39,589 bases of DNA from Hadesarchaea archaeon (GTDB taxonomy: Archaea > Hadarchaeota > Hadarchaeia > Hadarchaeales > WYZ-LMO6). Below are positions 27,828 through 36,897 of the stretch, in pieces (within the stretch, counting starts at the first letter, position 1; each line of letters starts with the position of its first letter). The notes under the pieces are model-generated. The model was not told the DNA's origin. It saw only the letters and a list, made by a program, of their open reading frames with translations, and made no database searches. Position numbers and translations under genes: made by a program. The stretch is taken from the NCBI GenBank assembly GCA_029259185.1, contig JAPDJF010000054.1, positions 1 to 39,589 on the forward strand, read 5' to 3'.

Positions 27828-28949
27828 CTAGAGATAGTTGCTCCCACATGACTTTCGGCTGGGAGTTTGGAGTGGTAATGGTATGAAGGTCACCTCTAGT
27901 TGGTCGAAAGTTGGGTAGTATTCGATCCAAGCGAACTTGAGTCCTTTTTCCTTCTTAGATAAGGTTTCGGCTGTGATCGGATCTAGATCGAGTCTCTTTC
28001 TCTTGAGGTCTACCGATATGAGGTGGTTCGGGATCCTATATTTTCTGATTAACCTTCTTTTCTCTTTGATAAGCTCAAGTCGAGGAATTCCGTAAACGAT
28101 CCCCTTTACGAGAAGCCCCTCCCGGGTGATACGCTCGTACGGTTTCGCTACGTTCTTGGCCCTCCGTTTCAGACGATTTCGGAGTTGTACCCCATCTTTC
28201 AGTGAGCTAGGACAGTAGTGCACGTTCAGGTCAGTATTCTCAGCAGCCCAGTTCAATACCTTCATAGCTAGAGGCTCACTCCCCCTGACCGCGACCGATT
28301 CATCAGATTTTATCTTGAATCCTCGCTTGAGCAGGTTTGTGGAATTGGTTTCCGAAAATTCCAGTTCATTCAAATTAACGAAAAGGCACCCTATCTCGTC
28401 GAGTTCTTTTAGGAGGCGGATCGTCTTCGAAAAATCTCTCGGGATGGCTGGAATTTCAACTCCAGCGTCGAGCCCAATTTTGAGGGCAGATCTCACGGGC
28501 TCTCCAGTCCAAGTGTGGAATCTGAGTTCGTCCAATCCCGCATCCTTCAGTTCCTTGAGTTTTTCGTTAGGAAGTGCTCCGATGCAGTACATGTGCACGT
28601 GGTGTTCCTTCCCGAACTCTCTCTTCAGGAGCTTTAGGTACCGAATGACGCGTTTGAACTTCAGAGCGGGGTTGCCCCCCGTGATCCCTGTCCCCAGGGC
28701 ATCCATCAGTCTAGCTTCCTCGAGGATATCGGCATACGATTTTACCGGTCGCTCGTTAGCGTATACCACATCTTTTCCCCTCCTTTTCTCAGAGAGTGGA
28801 CAGTAATAACACGAGTGATTACAAATTCCGGTGACAAAGAGTACGAGCTTTGCCCCCCGAATGCAGAGCTTGCATCCTTCAGGCATCTCCCGGAGGAGAA
28901 GAGAGTTAGCAGGAGTACGCTTGATCTCCGGTGCCAATTCAGTGTTCAT
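27828..28949 (-). CDS. Radical SAM family protein
   Basis: CNHSCYYCPLSEKRRG (CxxxCxxC), GITGGNPALKF. Confidence 0.9.
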   Translation of the reverse strand: MNTELAPEIKRTPANSLLLREMPEGCKLCIRGAKLVLFVTGICNHSCYYCPLSEKRRGKDVVYANERPVKSYADILEEARLMDALGTGITGGNPALKFKRVIRYLKLLKREFGKEHHVHMYCIGALPNEKLKELKDAGLDELRFHTWTGEPVRSALKIGLDAGVEIPAIPRDFSKTIRLLKELDEIGCLFVNLNELEFSETNSTNLLKRGFKIKSDESVAVRGSEPLAMKVLNWAAENTDLNVHYCPSSLKDGVQLRNRLKRRAKNVAKPYERITREGLLVKGIVYGIPRLELIKEKRRLIRKYRIPNHLISVDLKRKRLDLDPITAETLSKKEKGLKFAWIEYYPTFDQLEVTFIPLPLQTPSRKSCGSNYL

Positions 28950-29025
28950 TTTCAGACCTTTTTTTACTCGGAAGTCTCTCTCCTAACATTTTTAAAACTA
29001 GTGGGTGATTTTATACCTTGATAAA

Positions 29026-29565
29026 ATGCCCAAGCCGAGGGTGGATATAGAGATCCAAAACATAGTACTTTCGGTAGTATACGAAGGTACTACCTTTAAC
29101 TTGGAGAGGTTGGTCAAAGCCCTCGATAACGCGAGATATGATCCCGAAGTCTTTCCAGGAATAGCTTACAAATCAGAGGATCCTCCGGCCTCGTTCCTGA
29201 TTTTCTCTTCGGGTAAAATGAACTGTGTGGGTGCTAAGAGCATGAGGGATGCTAGACTCGCGATAAAAAAGCTCACTAAGAAGCTTAAGAAGGCCGGTGC
29301 TAAAGTGAAGTCTGAGCCCAAGGTTCAAGTCCAGAATATCGTGGCATCGTTTGACTTCAAGAGGGAGTTCGATCTTGAGCAGATATCGAGAACTTATGAG
29401 AACACAGAGTATGAGCCAGAGGTTTTCCCCGGTTTGGTTTTCAGGTTGGAAAAACCGAAAGCTGTAGTTCTCTTATTCGTGTCCGGCAAGGGGGTCTGTG
29501 CGGGAGCAAAGACGATGAAGGATATTGAAGCTGCTGCCAAGATAATAATGAGGACCCTCAAGTAA
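29026..29565 (+). CDS. tbp: TATA-box binding protein
   Basis: Two imperfect repeats: IQNIVLSVVYEGTTFNLERL..YDPEVFPGIAYKSEDPPASFLIFSSGKMNCVGAKS and VQNIVASFDFKREFDLEQI..YEPEVFPGLVFRLEKPKAVVLLFVSGKGVCAGAKT. Confidence 0.97.
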   Translation: MPKPRVDIEIQNIVLSVVYEGTTFNLERLVKALDNARYDPEVFPGIAYKSEDPPASFLIFSSGKMNCVGAKSMRDARLAIKKLTKKLKKAGAKVKSEPKVQVQNIVASFDFKREFDLEQISRTYENTEYEPEVFPGLVFRLEKPKAVVLLFVSGKGVCAGAKTMKDIEAAAKIIMRTLK

Positions 29566-29603
29566 ACCTTCTTCTTTTTTGACTCCCACTTCTCTGGAGT
29601 ACC

Positions 29604-30869
29604 ATGGACATCGTGGTTCACGGAAAAGCAACAATCTCCGGAGAGATGCGACCACCCCCTTCCAAGTTTTATACTCACTTCACCACAGCCTTGGCCTCCC
29701 TTTCTCATGGAAAGAGTGTTGTTAGGGATCCCCTTCCAGTCAAGGACACACTTTCCCTCTTTAGGGCATTGGAAAAATTAGGTGTGGTGATTAGCCGTGG
29801 AGCGAGGGAGTGGGTGGTGTGGGGGACGGGGGGAGAGCTCAGGCCCAAGGGAAACACATTGGATGTGGGAAACTCGGCCACGGCCCTCAGTATTTTGACA
29901 TCCATTTCAACGTTGGCTTCCCGAGTTCTCGTGGTCACGGGAGACTCTCAACTGCGTTCCCGTCCCATGCCCTCCCTACTGCGTGGACTTCGTAGGTTGG
30001 GGGGAGAGGTGTACTCCACGAAGCCTGAGGAGAGCGCGCCCTTCATAGTCTTCGGAGGAGGGCTCCAAGGCGGGATGGTGGATGGAGTGGATGCGAGGTT
30101 TTTACCGGCGTTCCTACTACCGGCCCCATTCGCCTCCAAGGGAGTGGAGATACGGGTGAGGACAGGGGGAGAAGTCTTGGAAAGGTGTGCCGACTTCATC
30201 CAGAGGATGGGGGTCCCTTTGAGGATGCAAGGGAGGAGACTCATAATTTCAGAGGGAAGTTTCAGACCATCAACTCTTGTGGTTCCGCCGAGTCTCTACC
30301 AAGTAGCCCCTTTCATCGTCGCCGCGTGTCTAACTTATTCTGAGCTTCGATTGCGGGCTAATAAGGAAAAATGTGAAGGCGTGTTCTTGCTGAAAATCTT
30401 GGAGGAAATGGGCATGAACTTTCGATTCTCAAGGGAAAAAATAGTGATCAAGGGGCCCCAAAGAGCTGGGGGAGGTGTGGTGGATCTGGGTGGAAATCCG
30501 GACATCCTTCCACTGATAGCCGTCGTTGCTTCCCTAGCCCATGGGAGAACCCGGTTGGTGAACGTTTCGGGGGCGAGGGAGATGAAATCGGATCGTGTCT
30601 CATCAATGGCAAAAAATCTCAGAAAGATGGGGGCCAAGATAAAGGAAAGGCGTGGAGAATTGGTGATCGAGGGTCAGAGGGTACTGAGGGGAGCAGAGGT
30701 GGATGGGAGCGACGACCATGCGGTAGCAGCAGCGCTGGTGGTGGCGGGTTTGGTGGCGGAGGGACGAACTGTGGTGAGAGGCGGAGTTGGAGCCCTGCGT
30801 ACTTCTTATTCGAAGTTTTTATCCGAGTTTCAAAAGTTGGGGGCGGGAGTAAGTTTGAAGGGGGATTAG
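29604..30869 (+). CDS. EPSP synthase (3-phosphoshikimate 1-carboxyvinyltransferase) family, divergent
   Basis: PPPSKFYTHFTTALASLSHGKSVVRDPLPVKDTLSLFRALEKLGV; LDVGNSATALSIL; GDSQLRSRPMPSLLRGLRRLGG; SDDHAVAAALVVAGLVAEG. Confidence 0.8.
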   Translation: MDIVVHGKATISGEMRPPPSKFYTHFTTALASLSHGKSVVRDPLPVKDTLSLFRALEKLGVVISRGAREWVVWGTGGELRPKGNTLDVGNSATALSILTSISTLASRVLVVTGDSQLRSRPMPSLLRGLRRLGGEVYSTKPEESAPFIVFGGGLQGGMVDGVDARFLPAFLLPAPFASKGVEIRVRTGGEVLERCADFIQRMGVPLRMQGRRLIISEGSFRPSTLVVPPSLYQVAPFIVAACLTYSELRLRANKEKCEGVFLLKILEEMGMNFRFSREKIVIKGPQRAGGGVVDLGGNPDILPLIAVVASLAHGRTRLVNVSGAREMKSDRVSSMAKNLRKMGAKIKERRGELVIEGQRVLRGAEVDGSDDHAVAAALVVAGLVAEGRTVVRGGVGALRTSYSKFLSEFQKLGAGVSLKGD

Positions 30870-30899
30870 AACGGAATCGAGCGAGAAACCCCCAGCGCT

Positions 30900-31056
30900 T
30901 TAGCCGTGAGGTGAATGCGTGTCGAGGGCCGATTCCGCAATAGCTAAGGGCCCGAACGAACGCCTGTGAGCTCAAGACCTCCGTAATCCGTCCTTCCAGA
31001 TGGGATCAGTCTGATCGTCAAAGAGGAAGCCCCGCTTTAGGGGTGTGGTAGTTGAC
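30900..31056 (+). ncRNA. IS200/IS605 right-end / omegaRNA-like relic (copy a)
   Basis: 3'-end hairpin GGAAGCCCCGCTTTAGGGGTGTGGTAGTTGAC; shares GCCCGAACGAACGCCTGTG..CAAGACCTCCGTAA with the reverse strand of 33078-33250. Confidence 0.5.
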
Positions 31057-31057
31057 C

Positions 31058-31828
31058 TCATATCCCACCCAAGAGAGAGACGAGGGTCCAGTAAAAGTCC
31101 CCGTATAGAATGGCCGATAAGAGACCCACGGCCAGAGCTGGGGCGAACGGTATTCCCTTCTTTATTTTTATGGTATTTTTAAGTTTGCTATCGTTGACGA
31201 GGCGTTTGAGCGTCCTCACTTGATATCTTGTCAATCCAGCCGCCCGTCTTGGATTGGCGAAAAATTTGTCACCCTCTGGCCGAGGATGTATCCCGAATAT
31301 AGTGCTCCATCTCATGATTTTTCCTCCTTTTTCGTAGATGTACTCGGCTGGGATCATCCCCTCCCGGAGATCTGTTATTTTGATCTCTTCGTAAAAGATC
31401 CCTATTCCTCTCATGAGACACGTGAGCGCGTAAATGAGCAAGATGGGTACCATCATCAAAATGCTGTTGAACAGAATAGAAAGTGGAAACAGTGGATAAT
31501 CGCTAGCATAGGGAGCTGGGGATCTGGGGGAGGAATACATAGGTAGCAGTGCTCCAAACGCCGTGAACAGCTTGACATCCCCTCCTGCCCACCCCCCGAC
31601 CGACCAGAGGAAGTATGCTACACCGAAAGCTACACCCGCCCCGATGGCACCGGAGGACGCGATATACGCATTTCTTTCCCAAATACCCCTGAAGAGGTGA
31701 AAACAAATGCCCGCTCCTATCATCGGGATGGTGAGTTTATCCGGAATGATACGATCTCTGAATACATCGGTGTACACGGCCATGATCGCCGTGGTTACAG
31801 CTAACCCAACGGGAATCAACTCAAGCAT
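31058..31828 (-). CDS. A24-family prepilin peptidase (archaeal preflagellin/prepilin peptidase-like)
   Basis: YTDVFRDRIIPDKLT and GGWAGGDVKLFTAFGALLP (catalytic Asp and GxGD-type motif). Confidence 0.88.
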   Translation of the reverse strand: MLELIPVGLAVTTAIMAVYTDVFRDRIIPDKLTIPMIGAGICFHLFRGIWERNAYIASSGAIGAGVAFGVAYFLWSVGGWAGGDVKLFTAFGALLPMYSSPRSPAPYASDYPLFPLSILFNSILMMVPILLIYALTCLMRGIGIFYEEIKITDLREGMIPAEYIYEKGGKIMRWSTIFGIHPRPEGDKFFANPRRAAGLTRYQVRTLKRLVNDSKLKNTIKIKKGIPFAPALAVGLLSAILYGDFYWTLVSLLGGI

Positions 31829-31876
31829 CTTCTTTCTCCCCTCGTGGTTTTGGATTTAAATTTTTGTGGCGGGTGG

Positions 31877-32182
31877 GCTTTGCACAAAAATTAGCCTCTG
31901 AGGCCAATTTCCGTGCTTGGGGGCTCGGGGTCCCCTAAGGGCCGAAAGCCCTACGGCCCAGGCCCTTGAGAAGGATTACCGGACTCTGAGAGAGCAAACG
32001 AGGCTGCCCTCTTACTACTGCCGTGCTTGGCTTGGAAGGCTGGCGATGGGCGGAGGGTTTCCTTCAAGCTCGTCGACACGGCTTGGATCGGAGGCCGTAG
32101 GGTTCAGCCCTTATCGCTTGGAGGCCAACCTCAACCACGATCTTTTGGATCCATTTGCTTTTGCAGTATTTTTGTGCAAAGC
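31877..32182. mobile_element. 306-bp MITE-like element with perfect 15-bp terminal inverted repeats containing a TnpB fragment
   Basis: GCTTTGCACAAAAAT (31877-31891) and ATTTTTGTGCAAAGC (32168-32182); interior EKDYRTLREQTRLPSYYCRAW matches the TnpB relic at about 17.3 kb. Confidence 0.65.
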
Positions 32183-32235
32183 GTAAAGGTTCGAAAAGTT
32201 TTAAGAGATTCTTCCTCAAATAAAATCGAGAAACT

Positions 32236-32769
32236 TTGAGTCAAGAGATGGATGAAAAAAGGGTAGCGAGAGAAGTTGCGATGTTTATGATTCTCTCGGC
32301 TAGGACAGCGCCTAAAGCGAGGGGGATAGATCACCTCAAGACGGCAATACTCACAGGCCAAGAGAAAGATAGGTTGGCAGGAGAAATGGAAAAACTCAGT
32401 TCAGAGTATGGTTTCTTTGAAAGGGACGCAAAAAATGTGAGAAGTGCTGAAGTAGTTCTGTTGATTGGTTTGTCAGCTGCTCCTATAGGCCTGAACTGTG
32501 GTGCATGTGGGAGGACATGTACAGAACTTCAAGGGGAATCCTCTAAAGAGGGGAAAGGGTATAGGGGGCCCCTCTGTGTTATGGACATAATGAATTTTGG
32601 TATTGCTTTGGGTTCAGCCGTTAAGACAGCCTCGATGTTTAACGTGGACAATCGTATGATGTTTTCTGCTGGGGTGGCGGCTAGGAAGTCAGGAATAATG
32701 GACGCGGATGTCGTGATAGGAATTCCTCTTTCCATTAAAGGCAAGAATATCTTTTTCGATCGGAAGTAG
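32236..32769 (+). CDS. DUF2148 ferredoxin-like domain protein
   Basis: ARTAPKARGIDHLKTAILTG; NCGACGRTCTEL; MFSAGVAARKSGIMDADVVIGIPLSIKGKNIFFDRK. TTG start possible; ATG at 32248. Confidence 0.85.
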   Translation: MSQEMDEKRVAREVAMFMILSARTAPKARGIDHLKTAILTGQEKDRLAGEMEKLSSEYGFFERDAKNVRSAEVVLLIGLSAAPIGLNCGACGRTCTELQGESSKEGKGYRGPLCVMDIMNFGIALGSAVKTASMFNVDNRMMFSAGVAARKSGIMDADVVIGIPLSIKGKNIFFDRK

Positions 32770-32831
32770 GGCTCAGTTGGTTCTTCCTAAGGTTATCTTC
32801 ATCGCCCCTACTCGTGTTCTCTTCCATGTTT

Positions 32832-32943
32832 GTGAACTACCCCTCCCTCACGGAAGGAGCTTCTCCGACCGTGCCTTCACGGCTTGGGGAACTCCAGCAC
32901 GGGACCCCTTTACGGAGACCTCTGTCCCAGAGGCGTCCCCGAC
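32832..32943 (-). ncRNA. IS200/IS605 right-end / omegaRNA-like relic (copy b)
   Basis: Reverse strand ends GAGAAGCTCCTTCCGTGAGGGAGGGGTAGTTCAC, typical IS605-type terminal hairpin plus GTTCAC. Confidence 0.5.
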
Positions 32944-33077
32944 AAAGAAATATCACAAAAAGTGTATATATGAATTGTGGGCTCCCGTCCCCTCCTTTCG
33001 GACTTCCCGCCCGCATCGGTTAAAGATGGGGTCAGTTGGGGTAGGGAGAGGCGTGTTTTCCAGATTTTCCTGCATGT

Positions 33078-33250
33078 GTGAACCACCCCCAGCTCTCGCA
33101 GGGGGCTCCCTGCTTCATCCACCGCGCTCGATCCCCTCACAGGTGCGGTCATCCGCTTGCCCGCCGGCGCTTTCAGCCTTGCGGACCTGCGGGAGGTTAC
33201 GGAGGTCTTGTCTCCACAGGCGTTCGCTCGGGCCGTCCCAGCCCTACTCA
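33078..33250 (-). ncRNA. IS200/IS605 right-end / omegaRNA-like relic (copy c)
   Basis: Reverse strand ends GGGAGCCCCCTGCGAGAGCTGGGGGTGGTTCAC; contains TTACGGAGGTCTTG..CACAGGCGTTCGCTCGGGC (plus-strand reading) shared with copy a. Confidence 0.5.
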
Positions 33251-33372
33251 AGAGAGTTTTTATCACCAACTACCAACTATATATGTGTTCCACCTCTCAT
33301 TCCCTCCCTTGCGGAAGGGGACTTCTCGGCGGTGGAGTTAAAGTTAAGGAGACCCGTCGAAGCTTTAGAGGG

Positions 33373-34065
33373 GTGAAAATTCATCCTTTTGCTGGCTTTG
33401 AGAAAGTTGGTTTGACATTCCTAATAATTTCGATCTTGAGTACGGTTCTCTTTCTCATAACTTCCACATTCCCCACACTCGTGAATGCGCTCTCTTTATC
33501 CTCTGAGCATCCTTGGGGAATTTTCACATCTATTTTCGTCCACGAGGATCTCAGCCACCTTTTAAACAACATATTTTCCCTTTCGGTGTTTTCCGCGTTT
33601 TTTGTCTTAGTGAATTCCCTATGGAAAGAGGAGCTTAGGAGATACTGGAGCACGGTTTTCTTTCAAACGATTTTTCTTTCGGGAATCGGAACAAACACTG
33701 TTGAGTTCGTTCTCCGCAGATACACTTGGTCAACCATAAGTTCATGTGGAGTTTCAGCTGTTGTTTATGCCTCAAAGGGGATCCTGATGATCGCGTCCCT
33801 TTACAATTTTTCAGTCTATTTGATTGGTTTCTCTAGATTTTCGAAGAAGCGAGACATCGCTGGAATATTCGTGATTTTCCTCTCTATTATGATTATTTCT
33901 TCATTCTTGTTTGAGCTGATATGGGATCCGAAAACATTCTTTGGTGCCGCCCCCCATGTTAATACATTTGCTCATTTTGTTGGGTTTCTGCTGGGGATGG
34001 CCATTTCCTCTTCTATACTTTTCATCCACAATCTCAGAAGAGTTTCCCATGCCGGTATGGTCTAG
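33373..34065 (+). CDS. Rhomboid-family intramembrane protease
   Basis: HEDLSHLLNNIFSL; SSCGVSAVVYASKG (GxS); VNTFAHFVGFLLGM. Likely GTG start at 33373; the longer ORF start lies in transposon relic sequence. Confidence 0.85.
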   Translation: MKIHPFAGFEKVGLTFLIISILSTVLFLITSTFPTLVNALSLSSEHPWGIFTSIFVHEDLSHLLNNIFSLSVFSAFFVLVNSLWKEELRRYWSTVFFQTIFLSGIGTNTVEFVLRRYTWSTISSCGVSAVVYASKGILMIASLYNFSVYLIGFSRFSKKRDIAGIFVIFLSIMIISSFLFELIWDPKTFFGAAPHVNTFAHFVGFLLGMAISSSILFIHNLRRVSHAGMV

Positions 34066-34363
34066 TCCGGTTATATTCCATCTTCCGTTTGAGTGCGCTC
34101 TCTAGATCTATCCCTCTTGCTTCACAGTAGTCAAATATGCGTATCAAACAGTCAGCGAGTTCTTCTCCGACTCTTTCTTTAGATCCTCCCGATCGAAGGA
34201 TTTGCAAGCACTCGGAGAGCTCACTGTGCATCAATGCGATCAATTCGCCATCGTTCCGCTCTCGGTCCCACCACCCTTTTGACCTAGCTATCTCATGAGC
34301 CTCTTTACAGAGTCTGGATATCTCTCCCATCGAATCAAGAGTTGTTTTTAACTTTTTATCCAT
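34034..34363 (-). CDS. MazG-like nucleotide pyrophosphohydrolase
   Basis: GWWDRERNDGELIALMHSELSECLQILRSG..EELADCLIRIFDYCEARGIDLESAL. Confidence 0.85.
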   Translation of the reverse strand: MDKKLKTTLDSMGEISRLCKEAHEIARSKGWWDRERNDGELIALMHSELSECLQILRSGGSKERVGEELADCLIRIFDYCEARGIDLESALKRKMEYNRTRPYRHGKLF

Positions 34364-34377
34364 TTAAGTTCGACAAA

Positions 34378-35025
34378 TCATTCTTCCTCTTGAGATTTTC
34401 TTGCTCTCTCTACCAGGGTCTTCAAGGCCTCTACCGGTTGGGATTCAATTTTTCTTTCCATTTCTAATAGGAAGCGATTAGCGGTTGGGCCTCCTATTTG
34501 CCAGAGGTCCACATAGAGTTGAGCAAAAGGAGCAGATCGGTCTTGTTTTAAAAGTTTAAGGTGGGGGTCAGACTTGAGGACAACGAGGTTGTGGTCTTTG
34601 ACGTTCGATTCAGGGAATTTTTTTCGAACTTCGTCGGGGTCGGCATAAACGAAGACTTCTTCATAGGGGACAGGGGTTGTTTTGAATGTGAACTTGTATC
34701 CAGAGTACCCCGTAAAGATGGCTTCCTCTGGTAGAGCATCCTCTATTCTATCTGGGGAGTAGGGTGAGAAAGTCATGTAGGCTATATCGTTCGGAAGGTT
34801 TCGTGTAGCGGCCCAGTAAGTTAATACTTTTTTTGGCTCCGTCACCCTAAATCCAAAAGGTCTCTTCTCTACAGCGCGTAATCTATCGAGTTTTGTCACG
34901 AGCCGATTGACGGTGTCCATGGATAACCCACAAGTAGCAGCGATGGATTTCTGGGTCATGAATATTTCGTTCTTTTCATAGACTCGGAAAAGGATTTCCC
35001 GCAAAACCCAGTCTATTTTTCTCAC
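34378..35025 (-). CDS. Winged-HTH protein with AbiEi-like C-terminal region
   Basis: MTQKSIAATCGLSMDTVNRLVTKLDRLRAVEKRPFGFRVTEPKKVLTYWAATRNL. Confidence 0.65.
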   Translation of the reverse strand: MRKIDWVLREILFRVYEKNEIFMTQKSIAATCGLSMDTVNRLVTKLDRLRAVEKRPFGFRVTEPKKVLTYWAATRNLPNDIAYMTFSPYSPDRIEDALPEEAIFTGYSGYKFTFKTTPVPYEEVFVYADPDEVRKKFPESNVKDHNLVVLKSDPHLKLLKQDRSAPFAQLYVDLWQIGGPTANRFLLEMERKIESQPVEALKTLVERARKSQEEE

Positions 35026-35287
35026 ATCGAGAATAAATTGAGAGTTCTATTAAGTGTTTCGGAAAAATCCGACATAGCTTTTTGGATCCCAAGTCCTTTT
35101 TTATTCTAGTGATTTGAGGCACCCAAAATCTGCGGAAGTAGATAGAGACAGACTTAGAAGACTTGACTTTCCATATCAAAAATTTGATATCCATTTTTTC
35201 GAGCTGGTTCTAGTTTTTTTGACCTTAACGTTATTCAAATATTGACTTTTGAAAAGTGAACGCGACATCTTTGAACTGCATGGGTAG

Positions 35288-35329
35288 TGTATTTACATTT
35301 GGGTTTGTTTTGATTGCAATGTAAATACA
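35288..35329. promoter_or_regulatory. Perfect 12-bp inverted repeat, candidate operator
   Basis: TGTATTTACATT (35288-35299) / AATGTAAATACA (35318-35329), 18-nt spacer, in the divergent intergenic region. Confidence 0.6.
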
Positions 35330-35419
35330 TCAAAGTGATATGTATGTGCACAGGAGAAACACTTTTATACCGTCATTTTTAACGGAATACAGACAGGGTG
35401 CCCCTGGGAGGTACGATGA

Positions 35420-36184
35420 ATGAAGATACCACGGAGGAAACGGCAAGTTACGACTATTACTCTAGACCCAGAGGTCCTTAAGAAAGCCAAAGAGCACAAT
35501 TTGAATATCTCAAGACTCAGCGAGGAAGCACTCAGGGAGATGATAAAAAGGATTGAAAGGGAAGGCGAGACGCTGGGGGCACCTGAGATAAAAAAAGGAG
35601 GTGAGAGAGTGGGAGTCAGAACTTGGGGAGCGATCGCGTCGGTCATCGTGTTAGTGGCAGTAATCGGAGCGTGGGCACTTTGGCCTACAGCACCATCTAC
35701 GCAACCAACTGGTACAGCAACGGTATCGGCAGTAGCAGCTTCGGGGACGGTCTTTGCAGCGGGGACACCTCCAGGCACAGCTTCTGGAATAGAAAATGTA
35801 TACATAATGAAAAGTGGTCTCTATACTAAGACGGAGAACTTATCTGGGCACGAAAATATCCTGGGAGTCATCACGGAAAGCGGTGGGTCTGTGGATATCC
35901 CCTATGATACTCCCTTTGATATCGTTATCGCCGTCAAAGCTGGAACTGACAACATGGCATATGCGGTGTTAGAGAATATGGAAGTGGAGCTGACCGTGGA
36001 TGGGTCATTCTCTCTAGGACCAGAAAACTGTACTGACAAGAATCTATTCGAGAACAGTGGATACGGAACTTCCGACGGCTGGATACGTGTGAACGCTGTG
36101 TGGGACAACAACGGAAGTGGATATACATTGCCGGCCGGGGGATCGATCTCGCTCGATCCTATAAAACTATGGTGTTGGGGTTAA
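35420..36184 (+). CDS. RHH DNA-binding domain fused to a TM helix and a predicted extracellular domain
   Basis: QVTTITLDPEVLKKAKEHNLNISRLSEEALREMIKRIE then GAIASVIVLVAVIGAWALWP then a 170-aa beta-rich secreted-type region. Confidence 0.8.
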   Translation: MKIPRRKRQVTTITLDPEVLKKAKEHNLNISRLSEEALREMIKRIEREGETLGAPEIKKGGERVGVRTWGAIASVIVLVAVIGAWALWPTAPSTQPTGTATVSAVAASGTVFAAGTPPGTASGIENVYIMKSGLYTKTENLSGHENILGVITESGGSVDIPYDTPFDIVIAVKAGTDNMAYAVLENMEVELTVDGSFSLGPENCTDKNLFENSGYGTSDGWIRVNAVWDNNGSGYTLPAGGSISLDPIKLWCWG

Positions 36185-36246
36185 GCTAGGATGAATTAAC
36201 TTTTCCCCTCTTCTTTTTTTATGATAAAGAGAAGAGTGAGAGACTG

Positions 36247-36720
36247 ATGGAGAGTAAGCATGTTACGGTAATATTACTGAGCTTAGTAGCAATTGGGGGA
36301 ATAGGATGGGGTATCTCCGAGTTTATGCTAGAGCCCGTGCAGGTCCTCCCACCGAGAGTAGATAACTGGACGAAAATATTTCATGGATATGAAGCATATC
36401 TCGACAACCAGATTTTTTATTCCACAGTCAGCGGCACCAGCATGGCACCTACGATCAAGGATGGTGATGTCGTCCTTTGGGTGAAAGCGGATCCAGCTGA
36501 ACTTGAAGTCGGTGATATCATCGTCTATCAACACCCTACTCAACCAGGAGAAAAACTCATCGTCCACCGAATAATCCGAATAATAAAGGAAGGAGGGGAG
36601 TACATGTTTGAAACTAAAGGGGATAATCGGTTGGAATCGGATGCCGAAACGGCTATTGGTGCTTATTTAGTAGGGGAGGATGACCTAAGGGGGTTGGTGA
36701 TAGGCGTAGTGTACTACTGA
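36247..36720 (+). CDS. Signal peptidase I (S26B, archaeal/ER type)
   Basis: SGTSMAPTIKDGDVVL; GDIIVYQHP; LIVHRIIRI; TKGDNRLESD. Confidence 0.92.
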   Translation: MESKHVTVILLSLVAIGGIGWGISEFMLEPVQVLPPRVDNWTKIFHGYEAYLDNQIFYSTVSGTSMAPTIKDGDVVLWVKADPAELEVGDIIVYQHPTQPGEKLIVHRIIRIIKEGGEYMFETKGDNRLESDAETAIGAYLVGEDDLRGLVIGVVYY

Positions 36721-36752
36721 AAAATGAGGGGAATTTTTTCACTTTTTATTTG

Positions 36753-36832
36753 TTTCGGGAAAATTCTTAACTCCATAAACAAAACCAGCTAATGTTTTTA
36801 ATTTTGAAGCTTTCGGAAAAATCCTTAACTCC
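36753..36832. repeat. Pair of 22-nt direct repeats upstream of the wHTH gene
   Basis: TTTCGGGAAAATTCTTAACTCC (36753-36774) and TTTCGGAAAAATCCTTAACTCC (36811-36832). Confidence 0.6.
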
Positions 36833-36897
36833 GTCTTTCATTTCCTCTCTTTAAACGCCCTAGATACGATTTTTCTCTGCAAAAAAATGGCAAAAAA

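Noticed and set aside
32777-33376. 199-aa plus-strand Pro/Ser/Arg-rich ORF and its overlapping minus-strand ORF
   Set aside because: Region is made of IS605-type right-end relics; translation lacks any protein-like pattern.
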